This document shows positions 18,685-27,892 of a DNA stretch of 34,920 nucleotides, in pieces. This stretch comes from Stentor coeruleus (taxonomy: Eukaryota; Ciliophora; Heterotrichea; Heterotrichida; Stentoridae). The stretch is from assembly GCA_001970955.1 (NCBI GenBank), contig MPUH01000786.1, positions 1 through 34,920 of the forward strand, given 5' to 3'. Below the pieces are notes generated by a model. That model saw nothing but the letters and a program-made list of their open reading frames with translations, had not been told where the DNA came from and did no database searches. Position 1 is the first letter of the stretch. Each line of letters begins with the position of its first letter. The translations under genes were made by a program, and so were the position numbers.

Positions 18685-19267
18685 CTTAATTAATATATAT
18701 TTTGAATATTAAATAATTTATTGATGGGATGTTTGAAAGGTTTTTAATAGGTTTGGAATTGAGAAATGAGATTTGTGTGCATAAAATGAAGTATTAGTAT
18801 GTCGATTGATGATTTGGATGGATACTTTTAGATTGTGGGTGTTAGAGAAGTATTTTTGATTGTTGATAAAAGAAGATATAGGAGAAAATTCTGAATCCCC
18901 ACAAATAAAATCTTTTACTACAAAATCATCAAATCCACAAACTCCATCAAAAATTTTGATTCCATTTTGTCATTTCAAGTCAATCAGCTCTATTCAAAAA
19001 AAGTAAATCTTTGCAATATCAAAACTCAACCCAGCCCTTATTATTAAAATCTTATAAAATACAAACATACTCCAAAAGATCCAAATTATCAGCATCCAAG
19101 CCTTAAAATTAAATTTCACATAAAATTTTTCACAAATTTTCTATAACAAAATCAATCCTATTAAAAACCCATACCTTTCAACCTTCTAAAACCAGGCAAA
19201 AAAATTCTAGTCTATTTATTATAAACACACTAATATTCAGCCATATAAATTTCCGTTAATAATTTAA
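18685..19267. other. Tandem intergenic region with skew flip
   Basis: By hand count 18721-18840 has 35 G and 3 C, while 18901-19200 has 12 G and 68 C. The flip falls near 18890 and separates the 3' flank of the upstream gene from the promoter side of the next plus-strand gene. No other feature is visible. Confidence 0.6.
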
Positions 19268-19729
19268 ATGAAAGCATTACTATTGCTAACGATTACCTTT
19301 ACAGCATGGAGTTTATCTGGTTGTGATCATTGCATCCGATTAAGCCAATTTAATTTCGATTATGTTCCTTTACTTCAAGATGGGTATTGTGAGAATGATA
19401 AATCCTGTGAGAATTTCTTAAGAGAAGTCGCATATAGATACTTATCAGGAAAAATTGAGATAAATCCTTGTATTAATGATATACACAAACAAGAATGTTC
19501 AGAATTTAGTTTACATATTTGCTCTGAGATCCTTCAAAGCACATGTTCAAAAGGATTTCTTGCACCAGATCCTGGACTTAATCATGTTGCGACACTTCAG
19601 GAACAATTACAAAAACTTGATGAAGAATCGGCTGAAGTTGAAGAAGAACTTAAACAAGAAATTGCTAGACAAAAACAAAAATATTTGCGTATTATCAATA
19701 GACTTAGCGAGTTACAGTTAGGGATGTAA
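19268..19729 (+). CDS. Small secreted cysteine-rich protein with C-terminal coiled coil
   Basis: A 153-residue protein beginning with a clear signal peptide (MKALLLLTITFTAWSLSGC, 1-19). The mature part has cysteines at 22, 41, 47, 68, 77, 85 and 93 in a spaced pattern typical of disulphide-bonded secreted domains. Residues 108-150 form a strongly charged coiled coil (EEELKQEIARQKQKYL). The pattern of a saposin-like or simple disulphide domain followed by a coiled coil suggests an oligomeric secreted or vesicle-lumen protein, for instance a cortical granule component, but this is inference. No named family is recognised. The overlapping 81-codon frame at 19476-19721 is a shadow. Confidence 0.75.
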   Translation: MKALLLLTITFTAWSLSGCDHCIRLSQFNFDYVPLLQDGYCENDKSCENFLREVAYRYLSGKIEINPCINDIHKQECSEFSLHICSEILQSTCSKGFLAPDPGLNHVATLQEQLQKLDEESAEVEEELKQEIARQKQKYLRIINRLSELQLGM

Positions 19730-19943
19730 TATTATTGATAAATTTCTAAATTTATATTTTGGGGTAGTTGTAAATGAGGTTTATAAACTTTATGAATATT
19801 CAGTTGCCATATGATATTAAGAGGTAGATAAAAAGTTTTTTCTAAAAGGTTCAGTAATCAGGGTTTTTAATGCATATGATTAAATGACGCTTTAGATTAA
19901 AATTTACTAGGTTTTAATATACAGGAATTTATTCCTAAATAAA

Positions 19944-20126
19944 ATGCTCTATCACTCTAATCCATTTGTACGTATCCTCTACAGCATCCCTGTCCTTGTA
20001 GTTTTCCTTCTCTGTTTCCTATTGCTTTTTCTCTNATGCTCTATCACTCTAATCCATTTGTACGTATCCTCTACAGCATCCCTGTCCTTGTAGTTTTCCT
20101 TCTCTGTTTCCTATTGCTTTTTCTCT
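19944..20126. repeat. 91-bp duplication flanking a single N at 20035
   Basis: 19944-20034 and 20036-20126 are identical and separated by one N. Each starts with the ATG of the DHHC gene, so the gene's first 30 codons appear twice. This is almost certainly an unmerged contig overlap. The AT-rich sequence before 19944 is then the true upstream flank. Confidence 0.88.
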
Positions 20127-20854
20127 ATCACTACCTATGCCTCTCAATATACAACCCAAGTTATCCAATCCTCCTAACAGTGCACCTATGTTTTATCCTT
20201 ATTCTTTGGAGTTATACAATGTCCTTTATCACAGACCCAGGCTCAATCCCAGAAAACTATTCCATTCCAGAAAGCGAAAAGTCTATATCTTTACATATAA
20301 ACTCTTCAAAAAAAATAGGAAATGGACGATATTGTATTAAATGTAAAAAATCCAGACCATTACGAGCACATCATTGTAGTCTTTGTGGTAGGTGTATATT
20401 AAGAATGGATCATCATTGTCCATGGATAGGTAATTGTGTTGGTATGCATAATCATAGATATTTTGTACAATTTTTAGTATATAGTGCTTTAGATTGTAAT
20501 ATTTTAGCTGGGGGTTTTGCTAGGGTTATATTAGATTATCCTGAAAAAAGTGATTGGCTTTGTTATATTGCTATGATAGTTTCAATGGGAATTGGGATTT
20601 TTGTACTTATTATGGGATTATCACAATTATGGGCTTTGACTATGAATTTTACAATGCTGGAAATACAGAATTTAATGGAAGATAGTATTTTTGATTTAGG
20701 GTGGAAGGAAAATGTTTTTCAAAGTTGTGGAAGGAGATTCACTCCGTTTTTACTGCCTTTGGTTAGTGATAATGTGGATGGGACTAGCTTCCCGATTTCA
20801 AAGGAGATAAGTTTTGGAAGGGTTGGGATAGAGGAAGGTGTAGAAATGCAATAA
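20036..20854 (+). CDS. DHHC-type protein S-palmitoyltransferase
   Basis: An integral membrane enzyme that attaches fatty acids to protein cysteines. It has 272 residues and four membrane spans (about 13-33, 42-62, 143-165, 175-200). The cysteine-rich domain runs from C100 to about C134 (CIKCKKSRPLRAHHCSLCGRC pattern, C100/C103, C114/C117/C120), with the catalytic tetrad D125-H126-H127-C128 followed by PWIGNCVGMHNHRYF. The usual TTxE motif after the last span is FTMLE (205-209), a conservative variant. The ATG at 20036 equals the copy at 19944 before the duplicated end, so the protein is unchanged. The next gene codes a protein with an N-terminal cysteine cluster that could be a substrate. Confidence 0.95.
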   Translation: MLYHSNPFVRILYSIPVLVVFLLCFLLLFLYHYLCLSIYNPSYPILLTVHLCFILILWSYTMSFITDPGSIPENYSIPESEKSISLHINSSKKIGNGRYCIKCKKSRPLRAHHCSLCGRCILRMDHHCPWIGNCVGMHNHRYFVQFLVYSALDCNILAGGFARVILDYPEKSDWLCYIAMIVSMGIGIFVLIMGLSQLWALTMNFTMLEIQNLMEDSIFDLGWKENVFQSCGRRFTPFLLPLVSDNVDGTSFPISKEISFGRVGIEEGVEMQ

Positions 20855-21448
20855 TTATTTATAGAGATTAGTTATGGGATGTATTCATAGTAGATTTTTA
20901 AACATATAGAATTTAATATCGAAGTGATTTTATTCTCATACAACCACAAACAGACTTTTGTAAATGAAATAATACTTTGAAGGTTTAATTATTCCTATGA
21001 GTTTAATAAGTGAAAGGACTTAGCTCAAGATATACTCGTGCAAATTTTCACCCAGGGTAGTGCTTTATAAAATAATTGCTGCCTTTCCTATACTTAAAAA
21101 AAAATTTACTTCTCAACTAATCGCGAGCAGATCTTTAGCAATATTCAAAAAAGGAAACTAAAAATCCTACAAGTCATAGTGTAGAAGCAAAATTCTATTA
21201 AAAAAATTATTAAATAGAGTTCTAATGAAAGATTAGGAAGCAAAAGAAACACAAATAATATTTAAAAACCCATTTTTTATAGGATTAATTGAAAAGCTAT
21301 GCTTAGAGAGTAACTCAGACCTCAAAAACCTAACTTACAGTAATAATCCCTAGGTCTATTCCCCAAGATAAAACAGAAAATCATTTTCAGAGCTCTATTC
21401 GCTATGATAGAGTTTTATAAGTGAATAAATTAAAGATATAAAATTATT
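20855..21448. other. Intergenic region with a weak hairpin
   Basis: 594 bp between two plus-strand genes, without the usual sharp skew flip. A slightly GC-richer patch near 21030-21090 can form a 7-bp hairpin (GGTAGTG with TGCTGCC, three GU pairs) and is followed by a run of nine A. It is too weak to call an RNA gene. The remainder is plain AT-rich DNA. Confidence 0.35.
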
Positions 21449-22636
21449 ATGGGGAGCTGCTTTTGCTGTCATGGCAAAAATGATGATAGCGAGATTGAAA
21501 TTTTTGTATCTGGACAGAATGCATCACTTAAATCTGAAATTAATTTAGATCAATCATTAGAAATGCATATAGAAGATATAAATTCCAAATCAGAAAATAG
21601 CAAAGGTTTATATGAATTAGATTTGGATGTTAATAAAGAAATAAAAGCCCAAGCTTTAGTTAGAGGATATCTTAGCAGATCAAAATTTAAAATCAAAAAG
21701 AATCATTTAAGGTATAATAATCATATTGAAAACCAAAAAAATAATTCTGAAGAAAAATTTATATGCAATTTACAAAGAGGTAATACTATAAGACAATTAA
21801 ATGAAGTTCCTGTTGATATGTATTTAAGTTATTTTAATTCACAAGTTGTATCTTTAAGGTTTAAACTTGGGGATTTTGTCTGTAAAAAGTTAGAAAAGTT
21901 TTATAAATCAGTTAAAGAGTATCGAAATTATATACTTATGGAAGATGAATCTATTTATAGTGGAGAATTTAATATTTTAAATGAAAGATATGGCTATGGA
22001 ACTTGTATAAAAAAAAGTGGATCGTTTTATGAAGGGTTTTGGGAGAGAGATAAACAAAATGGCCATGGTAGGCTTATTCATGGTAATTGTGAAGTTTATG
22101 AAGGTGGATGGTTGGATAATGAAGCTCATGGTTATGGGTTTTATATTGATGTAAATGATAATAGATATGAAGGAGATTGGGAATATAACAAAAAACATGG
22201 GAATGGGAATGAGATATTATCAGATGGGACAAAATATCAAGGATCTTATATAAATGGGCAAAAAGATGGGTTTGGCAAACTAGAAAAATCTGATGGAAGT
22301 ATATACGAAGGGGAGTTTAAAAATGGACAATTTAATGGTAATGGAACTTTAACATTGGATGATTGGAAAAAAATAGGTGAATGGAAGGATAATTTAATGA
22401 ATGGCAAAGGTAAAATAATATGGAATGATGGAAGAATCTATGAAGGGGATATAGTCAATAATATTATCCATGGCTATGGGGTTTTCATATGGCCTGACAA
22501 GAGAAAGTATGAAGGGTATTGGATAAACGGTAAAAAAGATGGTAAAGGGTTATACACGACAACTTTAGGTTTACGAGAAACAGAGTGCAAAGAAGGTAAA
22601 ATGATAAAATTCATTAGTGTCGACAATAAAAATTAG
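21449..22636 (+). CDS. MORN-repeat protein with IQ motif and acylation-like N terminus
   Basis: A 395-residue membrane-linking protein. It begins MGSCFCC: Gly2 with cysteines at 4, 6 and 7 fits dual N-myristoylation and palmitoylation, a membrane anchor. An IQ motif at about 67-80 (AQALVRGYLSRSKF) should bind calmodulin or a calmodulin-like protein. From 170 to about 385 there are nine MORN repeats (Y-E-G-x-W/F ... G-x-G), for example YEGFWERDKQNGHGRL and YEGYWINGKKDGKGLY; the seventh is degenerate (KIGEWKDNLMNGKG). MORN proteins in protists often organise cortical or basal-body membranes. It sits 594 bp downstream of a DHHC palmitoyltransferase gene in the same direction. The family is certain; the lipid anchors are inferred from the motif. 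Confidence 0.93.
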   Translation: MGSCFCCHGKNDDSEIEIFVSGQNASLKSEINLDQSLEMHIEDINSKSENSKGLYELDLDVNKEIKAQALVRGYLSRSKFKIKKNHLRYNNHIENQKNNSEEKFICNLQRGNTIRQLNEVPVDMYLSYFNSQVVSLRFKLGDFVCKKLEKFYKSVKEYRNYILMEDESIYSGEFNILNERYGYGTCIKKSGSFYEGFWERDKQNGHGRLIHGNCEVYEGGWLDNEAHGYGFYIDVNDNRYEGDWEYNKKHGNGNEILSDGTKYQGSYINGQKDGFGKLEKSDGSIYEGEFKNGQFNGNGTLTLDDWKKIGEWKDNLMNGKGKIIWNDGRIYEGDIVNNIIHGYGVFIWPDKRKYEGYWINGKKDGKGLYTTTLGLRETECKEGKMIKFISVDNKN

Positions 22637-22734
22637 CAAAATTCATCATGAAATATAGTCATAATTATATACATAAAAACCACTTATAAAAACTCAAGTC
22701 TTATAAAAAAATCATATATTTTAATATTTATTAT

Positions 22735-23850
22735 CTATAGCATATTCAATATAAACCTTGCAGCAAAATTCGAGATTCTTCTAAAACGATTAGCTTTTTT
22801 GTTGAACTCATTATTGGATTTTATCTTTTTTTCTTTTGTTTTCAAAAACTTAAGAGTTTTTTTGTTCATAAATTTTGCTGTGTCTATTATAGGGATGACT
22901 AAATGCCCGAAAAGTAATCGACAGAGTATTCGAAAATCAGAACAGCTTTTGTTGTGGATATCGCATTGTCCCCATGTGTATTTTCTGATGAAACAGATTT
23001 TACCATTTTTTTCTATAGCGTTACCTCCGGAGATTATGGCAAAAGGTGGCACTGGGCCTAGAGGACTTAAGCTTAGCTCGATAACTTTGTTACCCATTGC
23101 GGATGCTATATCATAAAATGAAATACCCGCTTCTGCACATTGAGAGATTATGCTAAGTTTAACTTGGATTAACTCGTTTGCTGAATAGGAATCTGATTTT
23201 GCTAGGATTGGGATTATACTTATGTATTTCTGTAAGTTAAATATCAAATCCAAATCAGTTTCCTTACATCTTGGTCCCTCAATCAAAAACAAAGCTGCAT
23301 GCACCCGGTTATCCTCCAAAAGGTTTTTCGGGACTAGTTTTTTAAATTTTTTATAATCCAAAGCTTTACCAATAATAAGCTCTACCATCGTTTCAAGCCA
23401 TTTTTCCTTACAAGTAAAAAATCCATATCCAGGTGTATCAATCAACGTAACCCTAAGTTCTAATTCATTATTTGATATCGATCCATTACTTTCTATAACC
23501 GTCCTTGTCGGCCTAAGATTATTAGGTTTTTCTAATTTTGAGTTTACAATACCAAAATGTTTCAAAAGCATTGCATTAATTAAACTAGTTTTCCCTATAT
23601 TAGAATCCCCAAGAATAAGAATGTTTAAATTCACAGGTTTGTTTAAACGCTGTATTTGAGCTTCTTTGATAAGTTGTAATTCATTTTTTTGACCTACAGA
23701 TGAAGCTGGAGAGTTTGAATGAGATTCGATATAAACTGATTTTATTGTGGATGCACTTGAGATACGATGAAGAACTCTGAGGTTTAGTTGATTGTCTTGA
23801 ACTTCTATTGGGCTATTGGAAAGCAAGGCAAACTCATTGTCTGAACTCAT
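22735..23850 (-). CDS. Septin-family GTPase
   Basis: A filament-forming GTPase of 371 residues. G1 P-loop GDSNIGKT (81-88), G3 DTPG (138-141), G4 AKSD (217-220), and the septin unique element PFAIISGGNAI ... IRKYTWGQCDIHN ... CSDF (269-306) are all present, which separates septins from other small GTPases. The first 70 residues are Ser/Asn-rich and probably disordered; the tail (330-371) is basic. There is no clear C-terminal coiled coil, unlike many animal and fungal septins. Ciliate septins have been linked to mitochondria in Tetrahymena; localisation here is unknown. Upstream DNA is G-rich on the plus strand, as expected. Confidence 0.9.
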   Translation of the reverse strand: MSSDNEFALLSNSPIEVQDNQLNLRVLHRISSASTIKSVYIESHSNSPASSVGQKNELQLIKEAQIQRLNKPVNLNILILGDSNIGKTSLINAMLLKHFGIVNSKLEKPNNLRPTRTVIESNGSISNNELELRVTLIDTPGYGFFTCKEKWLETMVELIIGKALDYKKFKKLVPKNLLEDNRVHAALFLIEGPRCKETDLDLIFNLQKYISIIPILAKSDSYSANELIQVKLSIISQCAEAGISFYDIASAMGNKVIELSLSPLGPVPPFAIISGGNAIEKNGKICFIRKYTWGQCDIHNKSCSDFRILCRLLFGHLVIPIIDTAKFMNKKTLKFLKTKEKKIKSNNEFNKKANRFRRISNFAARFILNML

Positions 23851-23892
23851 ATTTTTTATTATAGGAATATGACTAGATAATTTGTATTGAAA

Positions 23893-24049
23893 GATAAGGA
23901 AATTATAGGATGAAAGAAGGGGGGAGGATGATGATGATATGGAAAAAAGAGTGAATAAGGTTTTGTGAGTNGATAAGGAAATTATAGGATGAAAGAAGGG
24001 GGGAGGATGATGATGATATGGAAAAAAGAGTGAATAAGGTTTTGTGAGT
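23893..24049. repeat. 78-bp duplication flanking a single N at 23971
   Basis: 23893-23970 equals 23972-24049. It contains the G-run TGAAAGAAGGGGGGAGGATG, the kind of sequence that stops short-read assembly. Probably an unmerged overlap. Confidence 0.85.
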
Positions 24050-24230
24050 TATAGGAAAGGGAGAGTAAGGGTTGATGATGATGTGAGAAAGGGTTAGGGA
24101 GTTTTTATTGTAGAAGTGCGAAATTTTGTTTTTTGAAGNAAAAAAGAGTGAATAAGGTTTTGTGAGTTATAGGAAAGGGAGAGTAAGGGTTGATGATGAT
24201 GTGAGAAAGGGTTAGGGAGTTTTTATTGTA
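24022..24230. repeat. 91-bp duplication with a 26-bp unmatched tail, N at 24139
   Basis: 24022-24112 equals 24140-24230. Between them is a 26-bp tail (24113-24138) matching neither side, ending at the N. This looks like a contig end with a wrong or allelic extension. Confidence 0.75.
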
Positions 24231-24257
24231 ATCTTGGGAAATAAAAATCAAATAAAT

Positions 24258-24413
24258 TCACATCCTGCTTTCTGTACAATCAGCATTCTCCAAATTATCT
24301 TCTTTAATAACTCTATTGAAATAATCAATAATATTACCCTCACAATTCAAAGCTGGCATTCCCCAACTTATTTTCCTCTCTGCTTTGAGCATAGTAATCA
24401 TAGAGTTATGCAT
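24258..24413 (-). CDS. Possible small protein of 51 residues
   Basis: On the minus strand ATG at 24413 opens 51 codons to a TGA at 24260-24258. The composition is protein-like (MLKAERKISWGMPALN ... VIKEDNLENADCTESRM), more so than the plus-strand frame in the same DNA, which is rich in I, F, N and S. No family is recognised. Against it: the flanking skew does not match a minus-strand gene here, and 51 codons can be open by chance. It could be a gene remnant. Confidence 0.25.
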   Translation of the reverse strand: MHNSMITMLKAERKISWGMPALNCEGNIIDYFNRVIKEDNLENADCTESRM

Positions 24414-24897
24414 ATTTAAATAACAATTAAGTATTACTTAAAATCAAAACTTATACTCATATTTTATTCTATTATTTCAACACTATAAGCATTATTCGTG
24501 TTTCATATAATTCTGCAAAAAGCCATAAAATTTCCATATTTCATTCAATATTCTTTAAATTTCTACTTAAGTCATAAAATTTGAGTATCCTCACAGACTC
24601 AAAAACCTACCACTCTCACATAGCAAATCCCACTACAAACACATCTACAATTTTAATCATCCATATAAAACCCATACATCTAATTTAAATCTAACTTATA
24701 ATTCTAACATAACTCATAAAATCCATATTACAATATCCACAACACAAATTCTAGAAGCTAAAAAATATAAATATTCCTTACATAAACACCTTATACCAAA
24801 GCATCACTCATAAAATATCCTCCTATAAATCCTAAAAAATCATTTTATCTATAAATCACAACACCCAAACTCAAAACCTCGTATAAATTTTATCATA

Positions 24898-26304
24898 ATG
24901 GAAATTAAACGTAAAGCCTATATATCTGAAGATACCCCTCGAGGTAAAAAGCCGATCGGGTCTCCAGGAGTGAGTCAATTCTACATGCAAGAAACTGTTA
25001 CAAAAAGTCAATCCAAACTAGTGAAATATTCTATTTCAATCAGATCCCCAGAGAAATCCCCAAACGCTCATATTGAAGGTTCAAAATCTTTAAAAAAGCA
25101 AAACTCCTACAATTGTCTATCAAATTCCCCTCCAATCTACACAAGCGCACATACAAGATCAAAGCAAAGCCCTCCTTTACCTTTAGCTTCTAAAGAGCTT
25201 ATAGACAATTATCGAGCTTTACTAAGAATCCGTGAAGAAAAAGAACTTAAAGATTATGAAGAAATCTATTACTTAGGAAATAAAGTCCCAGAAACCAGAA
25301 CTACTGATGAGAATTTCGAAGGTTATGATGATGATAATGGAAACTATAAAATCCGTATAAGAGACCATATTGCATTTCGATATGAAATCCTCAACATCCT
25401 TGGAAAAGGGACTTTTGGTCAAGTTGTTAAATGTTATGATCATAAACGTAAAGAAGAAGTTGCGATAAAAATCATAAAAAACAAAAAAAGCTTCCATAAT
25501 CAAGCTGTTATAGAACTAAAAATACTTCAAAAACTCAGACAAAACGACCCTGAAAACAATTATAATGTTGTGAAAATCAAAAATTATTTTTTGTTTAGAA
25601 AACATATCTGTATAACTTTTGAACTTTTAAGCATTAACTTGTATGAACTTTTAACACAAAACAATTTTGAAGGACTTTCTTTAACTTTAATTCATAGGTT
25701 TGCTGTACAGCTTTTAGTATGTTTGCAATATATAAGTAAACATAGGATTTTACATTGTGATTTAAAACCTGAGAATATATTATTGAAAAATACAGAAAAA
25801 CCATTAATTAATGTTATTGATTTTGGGTCATCATGTACGGATACAGAGACGAGTAATTTTTATATACAAAGTAGATTTTATAGAGCTCCAGAAGTGATTT
25901 TAGGTATAAAATATAGTTTTCCTATAGATATGTGGTCTTTAGGATGTATACTTGTAGAACTTTGTACTGGGTTTCCATTGTTTGCTGGAGAATCTGAACA
26001 TCATCAGTTACTTTGTATGATTGGAGTTTTAGGTTTACCTCCTGAAGAAATGGTTTCGATGTCACCGAAACGTGAGGATTTTTTTTATAACAATTATGAA
26101 CCAAAACCTGCGATTGTCAAGAAAAATTCAATTCAAAGTTTTCAAAGAAAAGGTATTGAAGAAATATTGGCTTGTGATAATGGAAATTTTGTGGATTTTA
26201 TTAGAAGATGCTTAGAATGGGTACCTGAAAAAAGGTTAAAGCCTTTAGAAGGTTTGGAGCACCCTTGGATTACGGAAGGTTTGAAAAGAAAAAGTAAAAA
26301 TTAA
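24898..26304 (+). CDS. Class II DYRK-family dual-specificity kinase
   Basis: DYRKs autophosphorylate an activation-loop Tyr and then phosphorylate Ser/Thr. The 468-residue protein has a Ser/Pro-rich N terminus (1-95), a DYRK-homology segment (about 100-135, EEKELKDYEEIYYLGNKVP) and the kinase domain (162-457): LGKGTFGQV (168-176), K191, E206, HCDLKPEN with D288, DFGSS (308-312), and YIQSRFYRAPEVILG (322-336). Y322 is the usual autophosphorylated Tyr; the first Tyr of the normal YxY pair is replaced by Asn320. HCD instead of HRD is usual in this class. Length and the EIYYLG box point to class II (DYRK2/Pom1-like). Upstream DNA is the most G-poor stretch of the window. Confidence 0.93.
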   Translation: MEIKRKAYISEDTPRGKKPIGSPGVSQFYMQETVTKSQSKLVKYSISIRSPEKSPNAHIEGSKSLKKQNSYNCLSNSPPIYTSAHTRSKQSPPLPLASKELIDNYRALLRIREEKELKDYEEIYYLGNKVPETRTTDENFEGYDDDNGNYKIRIRDHIAFRYEILNILGKGTFGQVVKCYDHKRKEEVAIKIIKNKKSFHNQAVIELKILQKLRQNDPENNYNVVKIKNYFLFRKHICITFELLSINLYELLTQNNFEGLSLTLIHRFAVQLLVCLQYISKHRILHCDLKPENILLKNTEKPLINVIDFGSSCTDTETSNFYIQSRFYRAPEVILGIKYSFPIDMWSLGCILVELCTGFPLFAGESEHHQLLCMIGVLGLPPEEMVSMSPKREDFFYNNYEPKPAIVKKNSIQSFQRKGIEEILACDNGNFVDFIRRCLEWVPEKRLKPLEGLEHPWITEGLKRKSKN

Positions 26305-26493
26305 TAGGTGGATGTGGTAGATATTAAGAATTTATATAAAATAGGGTAAAAGATGATTTTTTTATTGCTAGTTTTTAGAGGAAGAAAATGAGTATTTTTT
26401 TTGTAGTCGTATGGAAGTTTGTTATGAGAAATTTTTTTTTTTATTTGCTAGGATATATTTCTTATTAGCTTATTGGTATAACGTAGATTCTCT

Positions 26494-27129
26494 CTACAGT
26501 TTATCTTCTTCTTCTTCTTCTTCGTTCTCCTCAAACAAAATCGCCATAGTCGGTCTGTATCTATACCTTATCTTTGCTTGTTCAATACTTCTCCTATACT
26601 CATCATGATCTTCATCATCTTCATCATAAAGACTTATATCCAAACCTGCAAGCTTAGCTTCATGTATATAACTGCATGCAAACATAACTCTTATAACAAA
26701 AAGTGTATTTTTCCCTATAAGCAAAGGATCACAAATATTATCCCCTAAATGTTCCATATACTCATGATGAAAACATAAAAGTATTGATAAAAGTGATAAT
26801 ATTAAAACTACATAATCAACTAAACTCATAATTGAACAGCTACCAAAAGTTTTTTCTGAAAAAGTTCTTAATGCAATTTCACATGTTATTAAAAAACTAA
26901 GACAGATTTCTAATATTTCAAGTAAAGTAATGTTAATATAGTTGCTAGGATCTGAAATTTGGGTTAGTAAGTTTAGAATTATACATAAAATGCAAAGGAG
27001 GATTAAGAGAGTGTATATTACTTGCATAAACCCAGAAAAGTATATACGTTTAAAAAACAGTCTACATGTCCATTTGCTTAGGGTTTCTAGTTTGTCTACA
27101 GAATCTTTTGATAGGCACCCGTTGTGCAT
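26494..27129 (-). CDS. Stand-alone voltage-sensor-like four-helix membrane protein
   Basis: A 211-residue protein with four hydrophobic helices and no pore. S1 is about 33-55, S2 66-88, S3 102-120 and S4 about 136-155. The S2-S3 pattern is typical of ion-channel voltage sensors: FLITCEIALRTFSEKTF (E84, R88) followed by SLVDYVVLILSLLSI (D105). The S4 segment (LLIGKNTLFVIRVMFACSYI) keeps only K140 and R147, fewer charges than a classical sensor. The C terminus (167-211) is acidic with an IRYRYRP patch and ends in an EEEEEE run. Possible relatives are Hv1- or TMEM266-like proteins or a fragment of a larger channel. A single Arg/Lys pair argues for weak or no voltage gating. Family by pattern only. 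Confidence 0.65.
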   Translation of the reverse strand: MHNGCLSKDSVDKLETLSKWTCRLFFKRIYFSGFMQVIYTLLILLCILCIILNLLTQISDPSNYINITLLEILEICLSFLITCEIALRTFSEKTFGSCSIMSLVDYVVLILSLLSILLCFHHEYMEHLGDNICDPLLIGKNTLFVIRVMFACSYIHEAKLAGLDISLYDEDDEDHDEYRRSIEQAKIRYRYRPTMAILFEENEEEEEEDKL

Positions 27130-27892
27130 ATTTTTATATTTTATCGTATTTTATGTGGANTATGTGGAGTTTTGTATGTGAAAAAAAAATTGGATTTGGT
27201 TAGATGAGAGGGTTATTGAAGAATTATAGGGATTTTGATGATGATTTTTTTAGGATTGAAGGATTTTATGGATTTGTGAAGGAGATAGCTTTAATGAGTT
27301 TTAAGATTTAAGATAGTGATTGGAGAGGTAAAATAATCAGGCTTTTTTTGGTTGGGAGCAATGGTTTGTGAGTTTTTAGTTTGGGAATTAGTCTTGGATT
27401 ATGAGTTTTTTAGATTTATATTCTTTGGTGATAATTGGATATAGTGGTCCATGTTTGGGAACAATACATTAATTCATTTAGCTTAAACGGAGTAGCTAAA
27501 AAATAAAATATGTATGATATTTTGAATGTTTTATTGTAGCTAAGGTTAAGTCTAGTTAGCTGAATTTTTTTTTTTATAGTTATTTTTATGTTTTTTGCTA
27601 GACTCAAAGCAAAACTACGCTTACCTCCTATATGGGTAGTTTAGATATTGTTTTCCATAGACTTATTATACCAAATTTTATCATGTTTATCACAACTTTA
27701 CACCATCCCAGCCGACAAATTTCCATAAAAATTTCCAAAAAGTCTTCCTTTTCATTTCTCACAATCTAATCCTTTATCCTTTATATCACTTTCATATAAT
27801 ATCTTCACATTGTATCATTTAAAATATAAACCCTTTTCCCTTAACTTTGCCAGCATCAGCTTTCCCATTTTTAAGCCTAACATATTTATTGG
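27130..27892. other. Divergent intergenic region with three hairpins
   Basis: 763 bp between the voltage-sensor-like gene and eL43. It is C-poor on the plus strand to about 27400 and C-rich from about 27700. The neutral middle holds the hairpin cluster listed next. The N at 27160 is flanked by an 8-bp repeat (TATGTGGA) only. A minus-strand frame of 63 codons here (27416-27607) is not credible. Confidence 0.5.
27477..27642. ncRNA. Possible structured RNA, three consecutive hairpins
   Basis: Three perfect inverted repeats follow each other. 27477-27483 with 27494-27500 is 7 bp (TTTAGCT/AGCTAAA, loop 10). 27538-27543 with 27556-27561 is 6 bp (AGCTAA/TTAGCT, loop 12). 27612-27618 with 27636-27642 is 7 bp (AAACTAC/GTAGTTT), extended inside by CC/GG. 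A T-run follows the second (27565-27575). I cannot name an RNA family; chance stems are common in AT-rich DNA. Confidence 0.3.

Larger units (their letters stand above)
23851..24897. other. Long divergent intergenic region with two duplicated contig ends
   Basis: 1,047 bp between the septin and DYRK starts. It is G-rich on the plus strand to about 24230 and then extremely C-rich: 24601-24840 has 60 C and 4 G by hand count. Two N positions (23971, 24139) sit inside duplicated blocks. A possible 51-codon minus-strand ORF lies at the flip point and is listed separately. Confidence 0.6.

Noticed and set aside
24061-24115. GGGTTAGGG-like telomere-type sequence
   Set aside because: A single occurrence in a G-rich flank, not tandem; it fits the general skew.
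27416-27607. 63-codon minus-strand ORF
   Set aside because: Composition (I, K, N, Y) is that of AT-rich non-coding DNA, and it overlaps the hairpins.
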